This document shows positions 7,070 through 15,656 of a stretch of DNA of 24,824 nt, piece after piece (the first letter of the stretch is position 1; the number at the start of each line of letters is the position of its first letter). The notes under the pieces were generated by a model. It was not told the DNA's origin. It was given only the letters and a program-made list of their open reading frames with translations, and did no database searches. The translations under genes were made by a program, and so were the position numbers. The DNA comes from JAWXBR01 sp046595995 (GTDB taxonomy: Bacteria; Bacteroidota; Ignavibacteria; Kapaibacteriales; Kapaibacteriaceae): contig JBKJNB010000062.1 of NCBI GenBank assembly GCA_046595995.1, positions 1 to 24,824 of the forward strand, read 5' to 3'.

Positions 7070-8252
7070 GCAGGTCGAGGCAGAGGGGCTCCGTGAACGA
7101 GGGACTGTTCTGGCCAAACCAGGCTAGAAACGTGTCATATTTCTCCTCATTCGCCTTGAAGTACTCATTCATCTCCCGCTTGTCACCGTATGAAAACACC
7201 CACCAAAGGTATTCTTTTAGCCTGGCAGCGTTCAAGTACCGCACGTTCCAACTAAGCACGTCATTCGGGTAAAGCTTGTCGTAGCCTGCTTTTTCCCAAG
7301 CTTTCGTCATTCGAACCCGCACGTCCACCAATTGTGCCACGGTTAGCCGGCGAGCAATGCCCTGGTCTGGGGTAAGGTGGGCGGCGGATGTGGCCGCAGT
7401 GTATTCAAATGCGACGGGAAAGCTCATCGCGGTCGGTCCTTTGGGCGACGGTTTCTCCAGTAAGGAGTCCGAGCAAAAGTTGATCGGATCGGTTGTATCC
7501 CCAAGCATGAACGATGCATTCCACGTATCAAAAACGAGCTTGCTAATCTCGCGTGTGCGTTGTGTGTTGCGTTCAAGATTCAAGAACGCCTCACCGTAGA
7601 GCACGCCCCATATGCGGTCGCGCGTACCAGATTGTGTTCGGGCAAGCCAATAGTAATTCGTTGCGAATGCAGGCTCTGCTCGTGTGCCTTGCGCCCACCA
7701 ATCGACTGCAGATGCTGGATTGCCATCGATTAATGCCGCAGCTCCCATCTCGTAATGCAGACGTCCAGACTTTGGATACGCCTGTAAGCCTTCACGATAG
7801 TATGGCAACGAACGAGAGGAATCATTCTTAAGATCATAACAATTGCCTAGGAGCTGAAAACCTCGATCGAGTAACTGCGGATTACGATAAATAGGTGTAA
7901 GAATAACGATGGCGCTGTCGTAGCGCTTGGCCATGACGTTTGCTAGTGCATACTCGTAACGAAACGCAAAGTTGTCAGGAAATAACGTCAGAGCCCTTTG
8001 CCATGCGGTAATTGCAGCCTCGGGCTGATTCCTGTCCATCATATCGACGGCACGCTGAGCGTAGATTTGCACACTATCGGCATCAGTCTGGGCCTCGACG
8101 CGAGGTGCGATACAGAAGCAGGCAATAACAAGTACGAAGACGAGCACGTTTTTTTCCGATGTTTGACGAAGAATTACAAGATTACGATGACGAGACCAAA
8201 TGGTGGTTCGTGCATCATAACGTATCACAATATTGTGTCGACAAAATCCCAT
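7059..8252 (-). CDS. Secreted tetratricopeptide-repeat protein of unknown role
   Basis: 397 residues from ATG 8252. A hydrophobic stretch NVLVFVLVIACFCIAPRVEA (35-54) followed by QTDADS looks like a signal peptide cut near residue 54-55. About four TPR-like helical repeats follow (about 60-190), seen as A-W-x-x-A-L-x-x-x-P (83-92), LLGNCYDLKNDSSRSLPYYREGL and YEMGAAALIDG. The remaining half is rich in Trp/Tyr and matches nothing I know. The N-region before the hydrophobic core is unusually long (about 34 residues with many Arg), so the start is uncertain: GTG at 8129, preceded by GGAAAAAAAC, would give a signal peptide starting at the core but with no positive charge. With ATG 8252 the start codon is one base from that of the divergent TraB/GumN gene. 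It is probably first in the operon with secG. TPR proteins usually hold partners; no partner can be named. Confidence 0.72.
   Translation of the reverse strand: MGFCRHNIVIRYDARTTIWSRHRNLVILRQTSEKNVLVFVLVIACFCIAPRVEAQTDADSVQIYAQRAVDMMDRNQPEAAITAWQRALTLFPDNFAFRYEYALANVMAKRYDSAIVILTPIYRNPQLLDRGFQLLGNCYDLKNDSSRSLPYYREGLQAYPKSGRLHYEMGAAALIDGNPASAVDWWAQGTRAEPAFATNYYWLARTQSGTRDRIWGVLYGEAFLNLERNTQRTREISKLVFDTWNASFMLGDTTDPINFCSDSLLEKPSPKGPTAMSFPVAFEYTAATSAAHLTPDQGIARRLTVAQLVDVRVRMTKAWEKAGYDKLYPNDVLSWNVRYLNAARLKEYLWWVFSYGDKREMNEYFKANEEKYDTFLAWFGQNSPSFTEPLCLDLRCL
8226..8237. other. 12-bp perfect palindrome near a divergent start pair
   Basis: CACAATATTGTG reads the same on both strands. It lies 16 bases upstream of the plus-strand TraB/GumN ATG (8254) and inside the first codons of the minus-strand TPR gene if that gene starts at 8252. 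Its place between two divergent genes would suit a dimeric repressor site, but a 24.8-kb sequence holds several such 12-bp palindromes by chance, so this is only a candidate. Confidence 0.2.
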
Positions 8253-8253
8253 T

Positions 8254-9210
8254 ATGCCCTTTCAGTCCTCCATACCCGCCCGTTCATCGATTGTTCTTGT
8301 TGTCTGCCTTTTGTTCTGCGCAGGCCCTAGCCGTATATGGGCGTCGCCTCTCGACTCCACCGCGCAATCACTGCTTTGGAAACTAACGGCACCGAACGGT
8401 GCGGTGTCGCATATGTACGGCACGATGCATCTGCGTGACTCCTCGATCATGCGTCAGCGCGACACCGTGCTCGCATTGGTGAAGAAGGCCCGTGTGTTCT
8501 ACGCTGAGCTCGACCTCGATTCGATGATGACGGCGATGTCTACCATGGACCCCACGATCGCAATGTTGCCCGCTCGTCAAACTTTATCGAGTCTGTATGC
8601 GCCCGAGGATCTGAAAATCATTCGTGCTGCATTGCGTGATCGACTCGGCGAAATGGCCCCGATGGTCGAGTTCATGCGTCCTCCGGTAATCGTTGCAATG
8701 CTTATGATGGAGATGACAGAGACCACAGCGCCGTATGGCATTGATGAATTCCTGTGGGAGCTTGCGAAGCAAGCAAATGTGACCCGTCGTGGCATCGAAT
8801 CCCCGCAAGAACAAATCACTGCTCTTATGACGATGCCCAACGAGGTGCTCCTGGATGTAGCACGGTCAATCAACGACAAGGACACGATGACTATCTCGCT
8901 GGTCGATGCTTATGCGAACGAGCGCCTTCAAACGATTGAAAAGCTCAGCAGCGATTTGTCGAAGTGGCCAGAGTTTGAACGCAGCGTTAACGCGTCACGC
9001 AATGAGATTATGGTCGAGCGGCTTTCAAAGGAACTCGTACGTGGTGACATCTTCATTGCCGTGGGCGCCTTACATCTACCTGGTCGTCAAGGCATGTTAA
9101 GGGGCTTCGAATCAAGGGGCTTTATCGTCGAACCTATACTCGGTGGCAAACGCAGCTCGTGGATGCCACCTCCTACAACAAAGCCGGTATCTGGCGGGAA
9201 GAAGCAGTAG
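8254..9210 (+). CDS. TraB/GumN-family protein, exported
   Basis: 318 residues from ATG 8254. The N-terminus has Arg10, a hydrophobic core (SSIVLVVCLLFCAG, 11-24) and a likely signal-peptidase site near WAS (29-31), so the mature protein is periplasmic or outer-membrane linked. TraB/GumN hallmarks are SHMYGTMHLRD (52-62) near the front and IAVGALHLPG (268-277) near the back. These two G-x-x-H motifs are the putative metal/catalytic centre shared with the TIKI metalloprotease superfamily, and an acidic YAELDLDSM motif follows the first. An in-frame TTG at 8233 only adds residues before the signal peptide and is rejected. Bacterial members are widespread and mostly uncharacterised; GumN lies in xanthan clusters, but nothing here links it to polysaccharide. 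The stop lies 3 bases from the stop of the convergent ABC ATPase gene. Confidence 0.85.
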   Translation: MPFQSSIPARSSIVLVVCLLFCAGPSRIWASPLDSTAQSLLWKLTAPNGAVSHMYGTMHLRDSSIMRQRDTVLALVKKARVFYAELDLDSMMTAMSTMDPTIAMLPARQTLSSLYAPEDLKIIRAALRDRLGEMAPMVEFMRPPVIVAMLMMEMTETTAPYGIDEFLWELAKQANVTRRGIESPQEQITALMTMPNEVLLDVARSINDKDTMTISLVDAYANERLQTIEKLSSDLSKWPEFERSVNASRNEIMVERLSKELVRGDIFIAVGALHLPGRQGMLRGFESRGFIVEPILGGKRSSWMPPPTTKPVSGGKKQ

Positions 9211-9213
9211 CAG

Positions 9214-10248
9214 CTATTCTACATACGGACACGCCACGACAGCACCACTGAGCTTGAGATCGAGCGGAGGCTCGAACGTTGCGCACTCCGGACGTGCAAT
9301 GGGGCAACGCGTGCGAAATCCACAGCCGGACGGTTTGTTCAGTGGTGTGGGGATGTCACCCTGAAGAATAATGCGCTGCTTGTCTGTACGATGCGGGTTG
9401 GGTTCGGGCACCGCGGACAATAGCGCACGTGTGTATGGATGCGTCGGATTGAAGTACACTTGCTCGGCGGTACCAATCTCAACCATCGATCCGAGATACA
9501 TCACAGCGATGCGTTCAGAGATATGATACACGACGCTCAAGTCGTGTGCAATAAACAAGTATGACATCCCAAATTCAGCTTGCAAGTCTTCCATTAAGTT
9601 GATGACTTGTGCCTGAACAGATACATCGAGCGCAGATACCGGCTCATCGCAAACAATCAACTCGGGATTCGTAGCAAGCGCACGAGCGATGCCGATACGC
9701 TGACGCTGACCACCTGAAAACTCGTGCGGGTATCGCGCCGCATATTCAGGCTGTAAGCCAACCCGCTCTAGGAGCCAATTCACCTTATCGTCTACTTCTC
9801 TCGCCTTCATACTCGGTTGATGCACTTCGAGAGGTTCGGCTACGATTTGTTTTACCGACAAGCGGGAATTCAGCGATGAATACGGATCCTGAAAGATCAT
9901 CTGTATCTGTCGTCGATATGCCTTCATGTCGCTCTTCGACAACGCCAACAAATCAGTGCGGTTCCCCTGCTTGTCGATGTACACAATCGATCCGGATACG
10001 TGTACCTCGGGCGCAACATGCTTGAGAATGTTAATGATGGCACGTCCGACGGTTGTCTTTCCGCATCCCGATTCACCAACAAGCCCGAGAGTCTCACCAC
10101 GATGAAGTGTGAATGAGACACCGTCTACTGCTTTTACTTCAGCGACCTTGCGCTGCAGAATGCCGCCGTAGGCCGGGAAGAAAACTTCCAGGTCTTTCAC
10201 TTCGAGTAATGGACTCGCACTCGTTTTGAGTAATGGACTCACACTCAT
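9214..10248 (-). CDS. Peptide ABC importer ATPase (OppF/DppF-like)
   Basis: 344 residues from ATG 10248, whose first bases overlap the upstream ATPase stop as ATGA; a longer in-frame start at 10302 lies inside that gene and is rejected. Motifs: Walker A GESGCGKT (58-65), Q-loop MIFQDPYSSLNSR (117-129), signature EFSGGQRQR (176-184), Walker B LIVCDEPVSALD (197-208) and H-loop IAHDLS. The C-terminal oligopeptide-transporter extension contains GCGFRTRCP ... C, then a final Cys in VVACPY, the four-Cys pattern of OppD/OppF tails that in a mycobacterial OppD has been reported to hold an Fe-S cluster. With its partner at 10245-11267 it powers peptide uptake at the inner membrane. The N-terminus has an internal duplication (SVSPLLKT / SASPLLEV; see the repeat entry). 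Last gene of the operon. OppF and DppF cannot be told apart here, so no symbol is given. Confidence 0.93.
   Translation of the reverse strand: MSVSPLLKTSASPLLEVKDLEVFFPAYGGILQRKVAEVKAVDGVSFTLHRGETLGLVGESGCGKTTVGRAIINILKHVAPEVHVSGSIVYIDKQGNRTDLLALSKSDMKAYRRQIQMIFQDPYSSLNSRLSVKQIVAEPLEVHQPSMKAREVDDKVNWLLERVGLQPEYAARYPHEFSGGQRQRIGIARALATNPELIVCDEPVSALDVSVQAQVINLMEDLQAEFGMSYLFIAHDLSVVYHISERIAVMYLGSMVEIGTAEQVYFNPTHPYTRALLSAVPEPNPHRTDKQRIILQGDIPTPLNKPSGCGFRTRCPIARPECATFEPPLDLKLSGAVVACPYVE
10204..10245. repeat. Short direct duplication in the 5' end of the OppF-like gene
   Basis: Two 18-bp copies, 10204-10221 and 10228-10245, differ at one position and are 24 bases apart, so the reading frame is kept. 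On the coding strand they encode S-V-S-P-L-L and S-A-S-P-L-L in the first 15 residues, before the ATPase fold begins. The repeat reaches the overlap with the upstream stop codon. It looks like a recent tandem duplication lengthening a tolerant N-terminus. Confidence 0.8.
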
Positions 10249-11267
10249 GTCGTTAGCTCCACTGGGGCTTGTGCAAGTGGTCCGGGCTCCACCAGGTGGC
10301 ACCGCACATGATGTCCGGGAAGTACCTCGCGGAGAGGCGGCTCCTGCGTTTCACAGATTGCAATCTTTACCGGACACCGTGTCGAGAACTTGCAGCCGAC
10401 GGGAAGGTTCATAATGCTAGGTACGTTTCCGGGTATTGCCTTCAGCCGTTCGTGCTTTGTACGTTCGTGCGCTGGTTTTGGAATAGACTCCAGCAGACCA
10501 ACGGTGTAAGGATGTAAGGGGCTATCGAAGATGTCATTCACCGACGCGATCTCTTGAATCTTGCCACCGTACATCACGATGACACGATGGCACATTTCGG
10601 CAACAACGGCCAAATCGTGCGTGATGAGTACGATTGCAGCGTCCTGACGACGTTCCTTCAGAGACATCATCAAATCGAGAATCTGTGCTTGTATCGTTAC
10701 GTCAAGTGCAGTGGTCGGCTCATCGGCAATGAGTACAGACGGATTACACGACAGTGCAATAGCAATCATCACCCGCTGGCGCATGCCGCCTGAGAACTGA
10801 TGAGGGTATTCATTCAAGCGTCGTTCGGGATCTGGAATGCCAACGGATTTCAGCATTTCGATTGCGCGAAGGCGTGCTTCCTTCTTCGAAACTTTTTCGT
10901 GGGTTTGAATGACCTCGGCGATCTGCATACCGATGGGAAACGTGGGGTTCAACGACGTCATCGGTTCTTGGAAGATCATGGCGATTTCGCTGCCACGAAT
11001 CTCATACATGTCTTCGTATGACAGTTGTACGATGTCTCGCCCCTTAAAGAGAATCTTGCCCCCTACAATCCTGCCCGGAGGATCGGGGATGAGCTTCATA
11101 AGGGAAAGAGCTGTCACAGACTTGCCGGAGCCAGACTCGCCGACAATACCTAGTACTTCACCCTTAAGGATATCGAACGTAACTCCATCTACAGCTTTAG
11201 CCCACGTGCCTTCAATATTGAAGTGTGTCTTAAGGTCGATGACCTGTACGAGTGGTTCAGAGGTCAT
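10245..11267 (-). CDS. Peptide ABC importer ATPase (OppD/DppD-like)
   Basis: 340 residues. Walker A GESGSGKS (43-50), Q-loop MIFQEPMTSLNP (97-108), signature QFSGGMRQR (157-165), Walker B VLIADEPTTALD (178-189), and an H-loop His in LITHDL. The C-terminal oligopeptide/dipeptide extension includes LPVGCKFSTRCP plus IAIC and a last Cys in VRCHLV, the four-Cys arrangement of OppD tails. It pairs with the OppF-like ATPase to drive import through the two permeases. The ATG shares one base with the upstream permease stop (TGATG at 11265-11269), and its own stop overlaps the next start by four bases, so the distal genes are probably translationally coupled. E. coli YejF is one fused ATPase, whereas here the two domains are separate genes. 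Confidence 0.94.
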   Translation of the reverse strand: MTSEPLVQVIDLKTHFNIEGTWAKAVDGVTFDILKGEVLGIVGESGSGKSVTALSLMKLIPDPPGRIVGGKILFKGRDIVQLSYEDMYEIRGSEIAMIFQEPMTSLNPTFPIGMQIAEVIQTHEKVSKKEARLRAIEMLKSVGIPDPERRLNEYPHQFSGGMRQRVMIAIALSCNPSVLIADEPTTALDVTIQAQILDLMMSLKERRQDAAIVLITHDLAVVAEMCHRVIVMYGGKIQEIASVNDIFDSPLHPYTVGLLESIPKPAHERTKHERLKAIPGNVPSIMNLPVGCKFSTRCPVKIAICETQEPPLREVLPGHHVRCHLVEPGPLAQAPVELTT

Positions 11268-12385
11268 CAGCGTAACCGTGAAAAAACTTTTGGATCGAAA
11301 GCTTCGCGCACACCTTCACCAATGAAGACTACAAGCGAGAGCGTGAGGAACATTGCACCCATCGGAACGAGGACGAGCCAATACTTCGTAAGGTTTGCAA
11401 GACCGACACCAATCATTTGTCCCCACGAAGGCGTGGGTGGAGCTAAACCAAAGCCAAGGAAGTCTAGAGAGACTAGCGCGGCAATGCTTGCAACCACAGC
11501 AAACGGGAAGTAGGTAATAATAGGCACGAGCGTATTCGGGAAGATGTGCTTTAGCAAAATCTTCCACGTTGGTACACCTATCGACACGGCTGCTGCTACG
11601 TAGTCTTTTGTCTTCTCGCGATAGAATTGAGCACGCATTTGAACTGCGATGCCAATCCATGCGAAGGCTGCGAGGAATAACACCAGTAACATGAAACTCG
11701 GACCGATAATGCTTACAACGATGATAATAAGAAACAAGAACGGCAGCGATTGCCAGATCTCGATGAATCGCTGAAGCACAACGTCGAGCCAGCCGCCGAA
11801 GTATCCCATCACGGCTCCGAGCGGAATCGCAAACATGTACTCAAGTATCGCAACAAGAAGAGCGAAGGAAATCGAGACACCGAAGCCGTATGACATCCGC
11901 GCTAGCACGTCACGTCCGCGATCGTCGGTACCAAATATTCGCGTAAAACCGTTTGCATCCGTCTCAAATGGTGCGATGAATTTTTCGTTGCCGTCAACGC
12001 CGATGTCTTCATTCGGACCGAATGGATAGATGGGCATAAGGACCCAATCGTCGCCATTGGCAGCTTCGTACTGAAGATCGAGACGTCGATAGTCCGCTTC
12101 CCCATCGTTGCCGACCTGGCCGAACTCTGTGCCACTCCGAAACGTTGATGGTCTCAGATTATCGAACGGAATCAGAGATGAGGCTAAATCGCGAAGTGCA
12201 GGGAACGATGTATTACCGTTGTAGTGCACTGCTATTGCTTTGTCGCTAACAAGAAGTGGCAGCAGAAACGACAATAGATACGCAAACACAAGGATGAGCA
12301 GAGAAAAGTACCCCCGCTTCAGGCTTCTGAACTTCTTCCAGCGTCGCTGGTTTATAGAGAGGTGTTTCGTGGGCTTCGTTGACAT
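11267..12385 (-). CDS. Peptide ABC importer permease (OppC/YejE-like)
   Basis: 372 residues. A cytoplasmic basic N-terminus (1-24) leads to a first membrane helix (about 26-46). A long extracytoplasmic stretch (about 47-145) follows, then FGTDDRGRDVLARMSYG (151-167), the motif that opens the permease core of OppC-type proteins. Five more helices follow, with the EAA-type cytoplasmic loop YVAAAVSIGVPTWKILLKHI that contacts the ATPases. It forms half of the inner-membrane channel with the OppB/YejB-like permease. The length is about 30 residues more than I recall for E. coli YejE, the extra lying in the first outer loop (PFDNLRPS ... DWVLMPIYPFGPNEDIG), itself a feature of the Yej branch. The start is 2 bases after the upstream stop. 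Confidence 0.93.
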   Translation of the reverse strand: MSTKPTKHLSINQRRWKKFRSLKRGYFSLLILVFAYLLSFLLPLLVSDKAIAVHYNGNTSFPALRDLASSLIPFDNLRPSTFRSGTEFGQVGNDGEADYRRLDLQYEAANGDDWVLMPIYPFGPNEDIGVDGNEKFIAPFETDANGFTRIFGTDDRGRDVLARMSYGFGVSISFALLVAILEYMFAIPLGAVMGYFGGWLDVVLQRFIEIWQSLPFLFLIIIVVSIIGPSFMLLVLFLAAFAWIGIAVQMRAQFYREKTKDYVAAAVSIGVPTWKILLKHIFPNTLVPIITYFPFAVVASIAALVSLDFLGFGLAPPTPSWGQMIGVGLANLTKYWLVLVPMGAMFLTLSLVVFIGEGVREAFDPKVFSRLR

Positions 12386-12387
12386 GG

Positions 12388-13629
12388 TTACTTGAATCGG
12401 ATGCGAGGGTCAACCACCGCAAGCATGAAGTCAGAAATGATTGAACCGAACAACGTGACGATAACGCTGATAACAGTAAACGCAAAGAAGACATTCACAT
12501 CGCGATACACGATTGCATCAAACGAAAGCTTACCAATGCCTTCGATGTTAAACGCCACTTCGATTAGGTAATTGCTTGCAAGAAAGATTGCAATGACGTT
12601 GCCGATTGTAGCCATCAACGGAATAATGGAATTACGCATAGCGTGCATCCAGATCACGCGGTTTTCGCGCAGACCCTTCGCGTATGCAGTGCGGATGTAG
12701 TCCTGCCCCATCGTGTCAAGTAGTGAGTTCTTCATGAGCATCGTAAGGGATGCAAAACCACCGATGGTATACGCAATCGTTGGCAACACGAAGTACCACG
12801 CACGATCGAGTACCTTTTCGAAGAATGAGAACGTGTCGTAATCGTTCGACTGAAAGCCACCCGTTGGGAACAGAGCGAGGAACGATCCCCCACCGAGGAG
12901 TACAAGAAGCACGGCGCCTACAGCCCACCCTGGAATAGAGTACGCGATGAATACAGCACTCGACGACACAACATCAAACGTGCTTCCGTGACGAAGCGCC
13001 TTCTGCGTGCCTAAGTAGAAACAGACAACGTAGCTGAGTATGAAGCCGATGAGTCCGAACTGAATTGACACATGCATGCGTTCAACGATTAGCTCTGTCA
13101 CTGGCTTCCGGTATTGGTACGAACGTCCAAAGTCTAACGTAAGTAGTCCCGAAGGTTGCTTGCGATAGACCCACACACTTCCTTCAGTCCTTGAAGGGTC
13201 CCAATACCAGTCATCGAGAAGCTTTGTCGTGTCGGCCGCATCAAAAACCGCTAACTGTCCACTTGCATCCTTGCGTACGAACACGCGCTTGTCATTGCCA
13301 ACATTGCGAGGCTTCCTTATCTGTGCCTGGTAATCATCGACTTTGTTGGGCATGATGCCCATCCAAATAAGATACCGTTGCCAAATTGGACGGTCCACTT
13401 GATAGTAACGCTGTAGCGCTTCTAACTGCGTGGGAGGAATGTTCGAGGCCTCGGCACCTATTGCCGTCGCCGCTGCTCCCTCGCCTCCTGCCCCACCTCT
13501 TTTTAGTGCGTTGAGCTGCTGCTCGTACGCCCCACCGGGTGCAAACTGCACAATAAAGAATACCACCATCGTGCATCCGATGAAGGTAGGTATCGCTAGA
13601 AGAAGGCGTCGAACGAAGTATTGAAACAT
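12388..13629 (-). CDS. Peptide ABC importer permease (OppB/YejB-like) with a large extra loop
   Basis: 413 residues. RRLLLAIPTFIGCTMVVFFI (7-26) then VQFAPGG (27-33) is the typical first helix of OppB/YejB permeases, the APGG form favouring YejB. Family proteins have a helix-turn region (TQLEALQRYYQVDRPIWQRY, 67-86) followed at once by a G-x-L-x-x-D-F/L-G-x-S motif. Here LIWMGIM (87-93) and GLLTLDFGRSY (161-171) are separated by about 67 extra residues with charged and Trp/Tyr-rich sequence (about 94-160). The core with five helices and the EAA loop YIRTAYAKGLRENRVIWMHA (311-330) follows and is intact. It forms the import channel with the 11267-12385 permease. The gap to the upstream binding-protein stop is 3 bases. 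Confidence 0.93.
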   Translation of the reverse strand: MFQYFVRRLLLAIPTFIGCTMVVFFIVQFAPGGAYEQQLNALKRGGAGGEGAAATAIGAEASNIPPTQLEALQRYYQVDRPIWQRYLIWMGIMPNKVDDYQAQIRKPRNVGNDKRVFVRKDASGQLAVFDAADTTKLLDDWYWDPSRTEGSVWVYRKQPSGLLTLDFGRSYQYRKPVTELIVERMHVSIQFGLIGFILSYVVCFYLGTQKALRHGSTFDVVSSSAVFIAYSIPGWAVGAVLLVLLGGGSFLALFPTGGFQSNDYDTFSFFEKVLDRAWYFVLPTIAYTIGGFASLTMLMKNSLLDTMGQDYIRTAYAKGLRENRVIWMHAMRNSIIPLMATIGNVIAIFLASNYLIEVAFNIEGIGKLSFDAIVYRDVNVFFAFTVISVIVTLFGSIISDFMLAVVDPRIRFK

Positions 13630-13632
13630 CGC

Positions 13633-15612
13633 TTACTTACCAGCCGCGCTGGAGTAATCTTTCCAGAAGCGAAGTGTTTGAATTGCAGAAGGGTCTGAGA
13701 GCTTCGAATTGTTCTTCTTCGCATCTGCAAGTGCGGCTGCTTTCGCGGGCTCGTACCACCAGTACGATGCTGCCGTCCGCTGCACATAGCTCAACTGTCC
13801 ATACCGCGGCAAGCCATATTCTGGCATACCGAACTTATTCCAGTGTGCAACACGGATACCTTTCGGGTTCCACCAGAAGCCAGACATGTAAACGTCGTAT
13901 GCAAGGCCATCGATCTCACGAATGATTTCAATCTGTCGTTCGATGTTAAAGGTTGAATCGTACTCGTCGCACAACTGGTCGACGCGTGGATTCTTAAACC
14001 CCTGAATGTTGTTGTTGTTGTCCTTGTCGGCGAGTTCGCTGTTTAGCGACGTTTCAGGATTCGGGGTAATTAAACCTCCGTATCCGAACGCAAAAATTTG
14101 AAAGTTGCGTTCATCGATGTTTTTGATAACTGCGTTGAAATCCATGTATTTGATTTTCAGTTCAATACCGGCCTTACGCAAGTCCTCTTGATACGGCGTC
14201 ATGAAGCGCTCAAGGTGTTTCTGAATTGGAATCTCCAAACTGAAAGGCTTGCCGTTCTTGGCAAGTAATCCGTCAGAGTTGCGCGTTTTCCAACCAGCTT
14301 CAGCTAGGAGCATCTGCGCCTTTGCCTGGTCGTACTTCAGGACAGAACTCTTGGGACTCGAGAACACCGTATTTGGATAATACGTGTCGTACGGCTCGTA
14401 CTCATTGTATAACAGTTTCTCAATCTGCTGCTCGCGATTAAACAGAAGTATGAATGCCTTTCGCACTCGGATGTCGTCGAACGGGGGTTTACGCATATTA
14501 AACGTAATGCCATTCGTGCCCATGGGTCCATCGGTATAGATTCGCTTGCGGAGCACCCAACTGTTCTTGATTGCTGCATACGCAGTATCGTTAACCCAGT
14601 TTTCAGTCGAACTCATGTTGAAGCGCAGAATGTCAGCTTCGCCCGCTTTGAACTTTTCGTATTCGAGGGTCGGGTTATCCTTTACGATGTTTATGGTAAT
14701 CTTATCGAAGTTACCAGTCGACTTGTTCATCAAGTCGTCTTTTGCCCAATAGTCGTCGCGACGCGTGAGCGTGTATGACTGACCCGATTTGATATCAGAT
14801 TCAAGGAGAATGTATTCTCCCGTGCCCATGGGCATCTCGGTGTTATACTTTTCAATGAATTCCTTACCGGTAATGCTTCCAATTTGCTTTTCAGGCATAA
14901 TGAGCAGCGCGGCACCAAAGTAAAGTAGGTTACGGAAGTTCACGGTCTTGCACTTCACCTCAAGAATATACTTTGACAGCGCTACCGGCTCTTCGAACTT
15001 GCTATACACAAGTTGTGAGGATGGCTCACCAATCGACTCATCCATCATGAGTTTCCACGTCGCAACAACGTCGCGGGCAGTTACCGGAGAACCATCGCTG
15101 AAGCGAGTGCGAGGGTCGATGCGAAACGTAAAGGTCTTTTTGTCGGGTGAAATCTTCCAGTGTGTTGCAAGACCCGGTGCATATGCAAGTGTTATTGGGT
15201 GTTGAACGATAAGTGCTTCGTAAACCAGTGCAGCAACGTCATACACCTGAGTAAAGCTTGAGCTTTGTCCGACTGGACGGAAGGTTGCGGGATACGATTG
15301 TTCGATATACGTGAAATGACCACCAGTTTTAACACCAGGAACATCAAACACTTTTTTGTCCTCTTCTGTAAACACATACGTCTCAAAGCCCATTGCAACA
15401 GCTTTGTTCTCAAAGCCGTTACCACCAAGTGAATCTGGTACCGATGGGTCAGCCCCCGGAGGCGTGTCGATCTTATGCCACGTGTTCTTAATGGTGACCA
15501 CGTCGCCAGCATCTCCAGATCGCTTACCGGGACACCCCGTTAGCGCCAACGCAATCGTTATAAGTAACGACGCCGAGAAAATGCCAGAAAGGCTCGACAG
15601 GCGTGACGTCAT
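13633..15612 (-). CDS. Extracytoplasmic peptide-binding lipoprotein of the ABC importer (family 5)
   Basis: 659 residues. A lipoprotein signal peptide with lipobox L24-T-G-C27 means it should be lipid-anchored. The family 5 (OppA/YejA) binding fold is clear: ALIVQHPITLAYAPGLATHW, then the signature region TFTFRIDPRTRFSDGSPVTA with DVVATWKLM, later RKPPFDDIRVRKAFILLFNR and FSLEIPIQKHLERF. The C-terminal VAHWNKFGMPEYGLPRYG ... WWYEPAKAAALADAKK resembles YejA-type proteins, the E. coli homologue of which takes up microcin C and peptides. The ligand is therefore probably a peptide, size unknown. A 100-residue N-terminal extension precedes the binding fold. A good Shine-Dalgarno (GGAG, minus strand, 15622-15619) lies 6 bases before ATG 15612. 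It is the first gene of the five-gene operon, with a candidate promoter upstream. Confidence 0.92.
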   Translation of the reverse strand: MTSRLSSLSGIFSASLLITIALALTGCPGKRSGDAGDVVTIKNTWHKIDTPPGADPSVPDSLGGNGFENKAVAMGFETYVFTEEDKKVFDVPGVKTGGHFTYIEQSYPATFRPVGQSSSFTQVYDVAALVYEALIVQHPITLAYAPGLATHWKISPDKKTFTFRIDPRTRFSDGSPVTARDVVATWKLMMDESIGEPSSQLVYSKFEEPVALSKYILEVKCKTVNFRNLLYFGAALLIMPEKQIGSITGKEFIEKYNTEMPMGTGEYILLESDIKSGQSYTLTRRDDYWAKDDLMNKSTGNFDKITINIVKDNPTLEYEKFKAGEADILRFNMSSTENWVNDTAYAAIKNSWVLRKRIYTDGPMGTNGITFNMRKPPFDDIRVRKAFILLFNREQQIEKLLYNEYEPYDTYYPNTVFSSPKSSVLKYDQAKAQMLLAEAGWKTRNSDGLLAKNGKPFSLEIPIQKHLERFMTPYQEDLRKAGIELKIKYMDFNAVIKNIDERNFQIFAFGYGGLITPNPETSLNSELADKDNNNNIQGFKNPRVDQLCDEYDSTFNIERQIEIIREIDGLAYDVYMSGFWWNPKGIRVAHWNKFGMPEYGLPRYGQLSYVQRTAASYWWYEPAKAAALADAKKNNSKLSDPSAIQTLRFWKDYSSAAGK

Positions 15613-15656
15613 ACAAGGCTCCGAATAGGTGTTTGAGTTCGCGGATGAAGAAGCGG

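Noticed and set aside
10248..10302. Longer start for the OppF-like ATPase at 10302
   Set aside because: It would lie 58 bases inside the upstream ATPase gene and add a low-quality N-terminus; the ATGA overlap start at 10248 fits the operon pattern.
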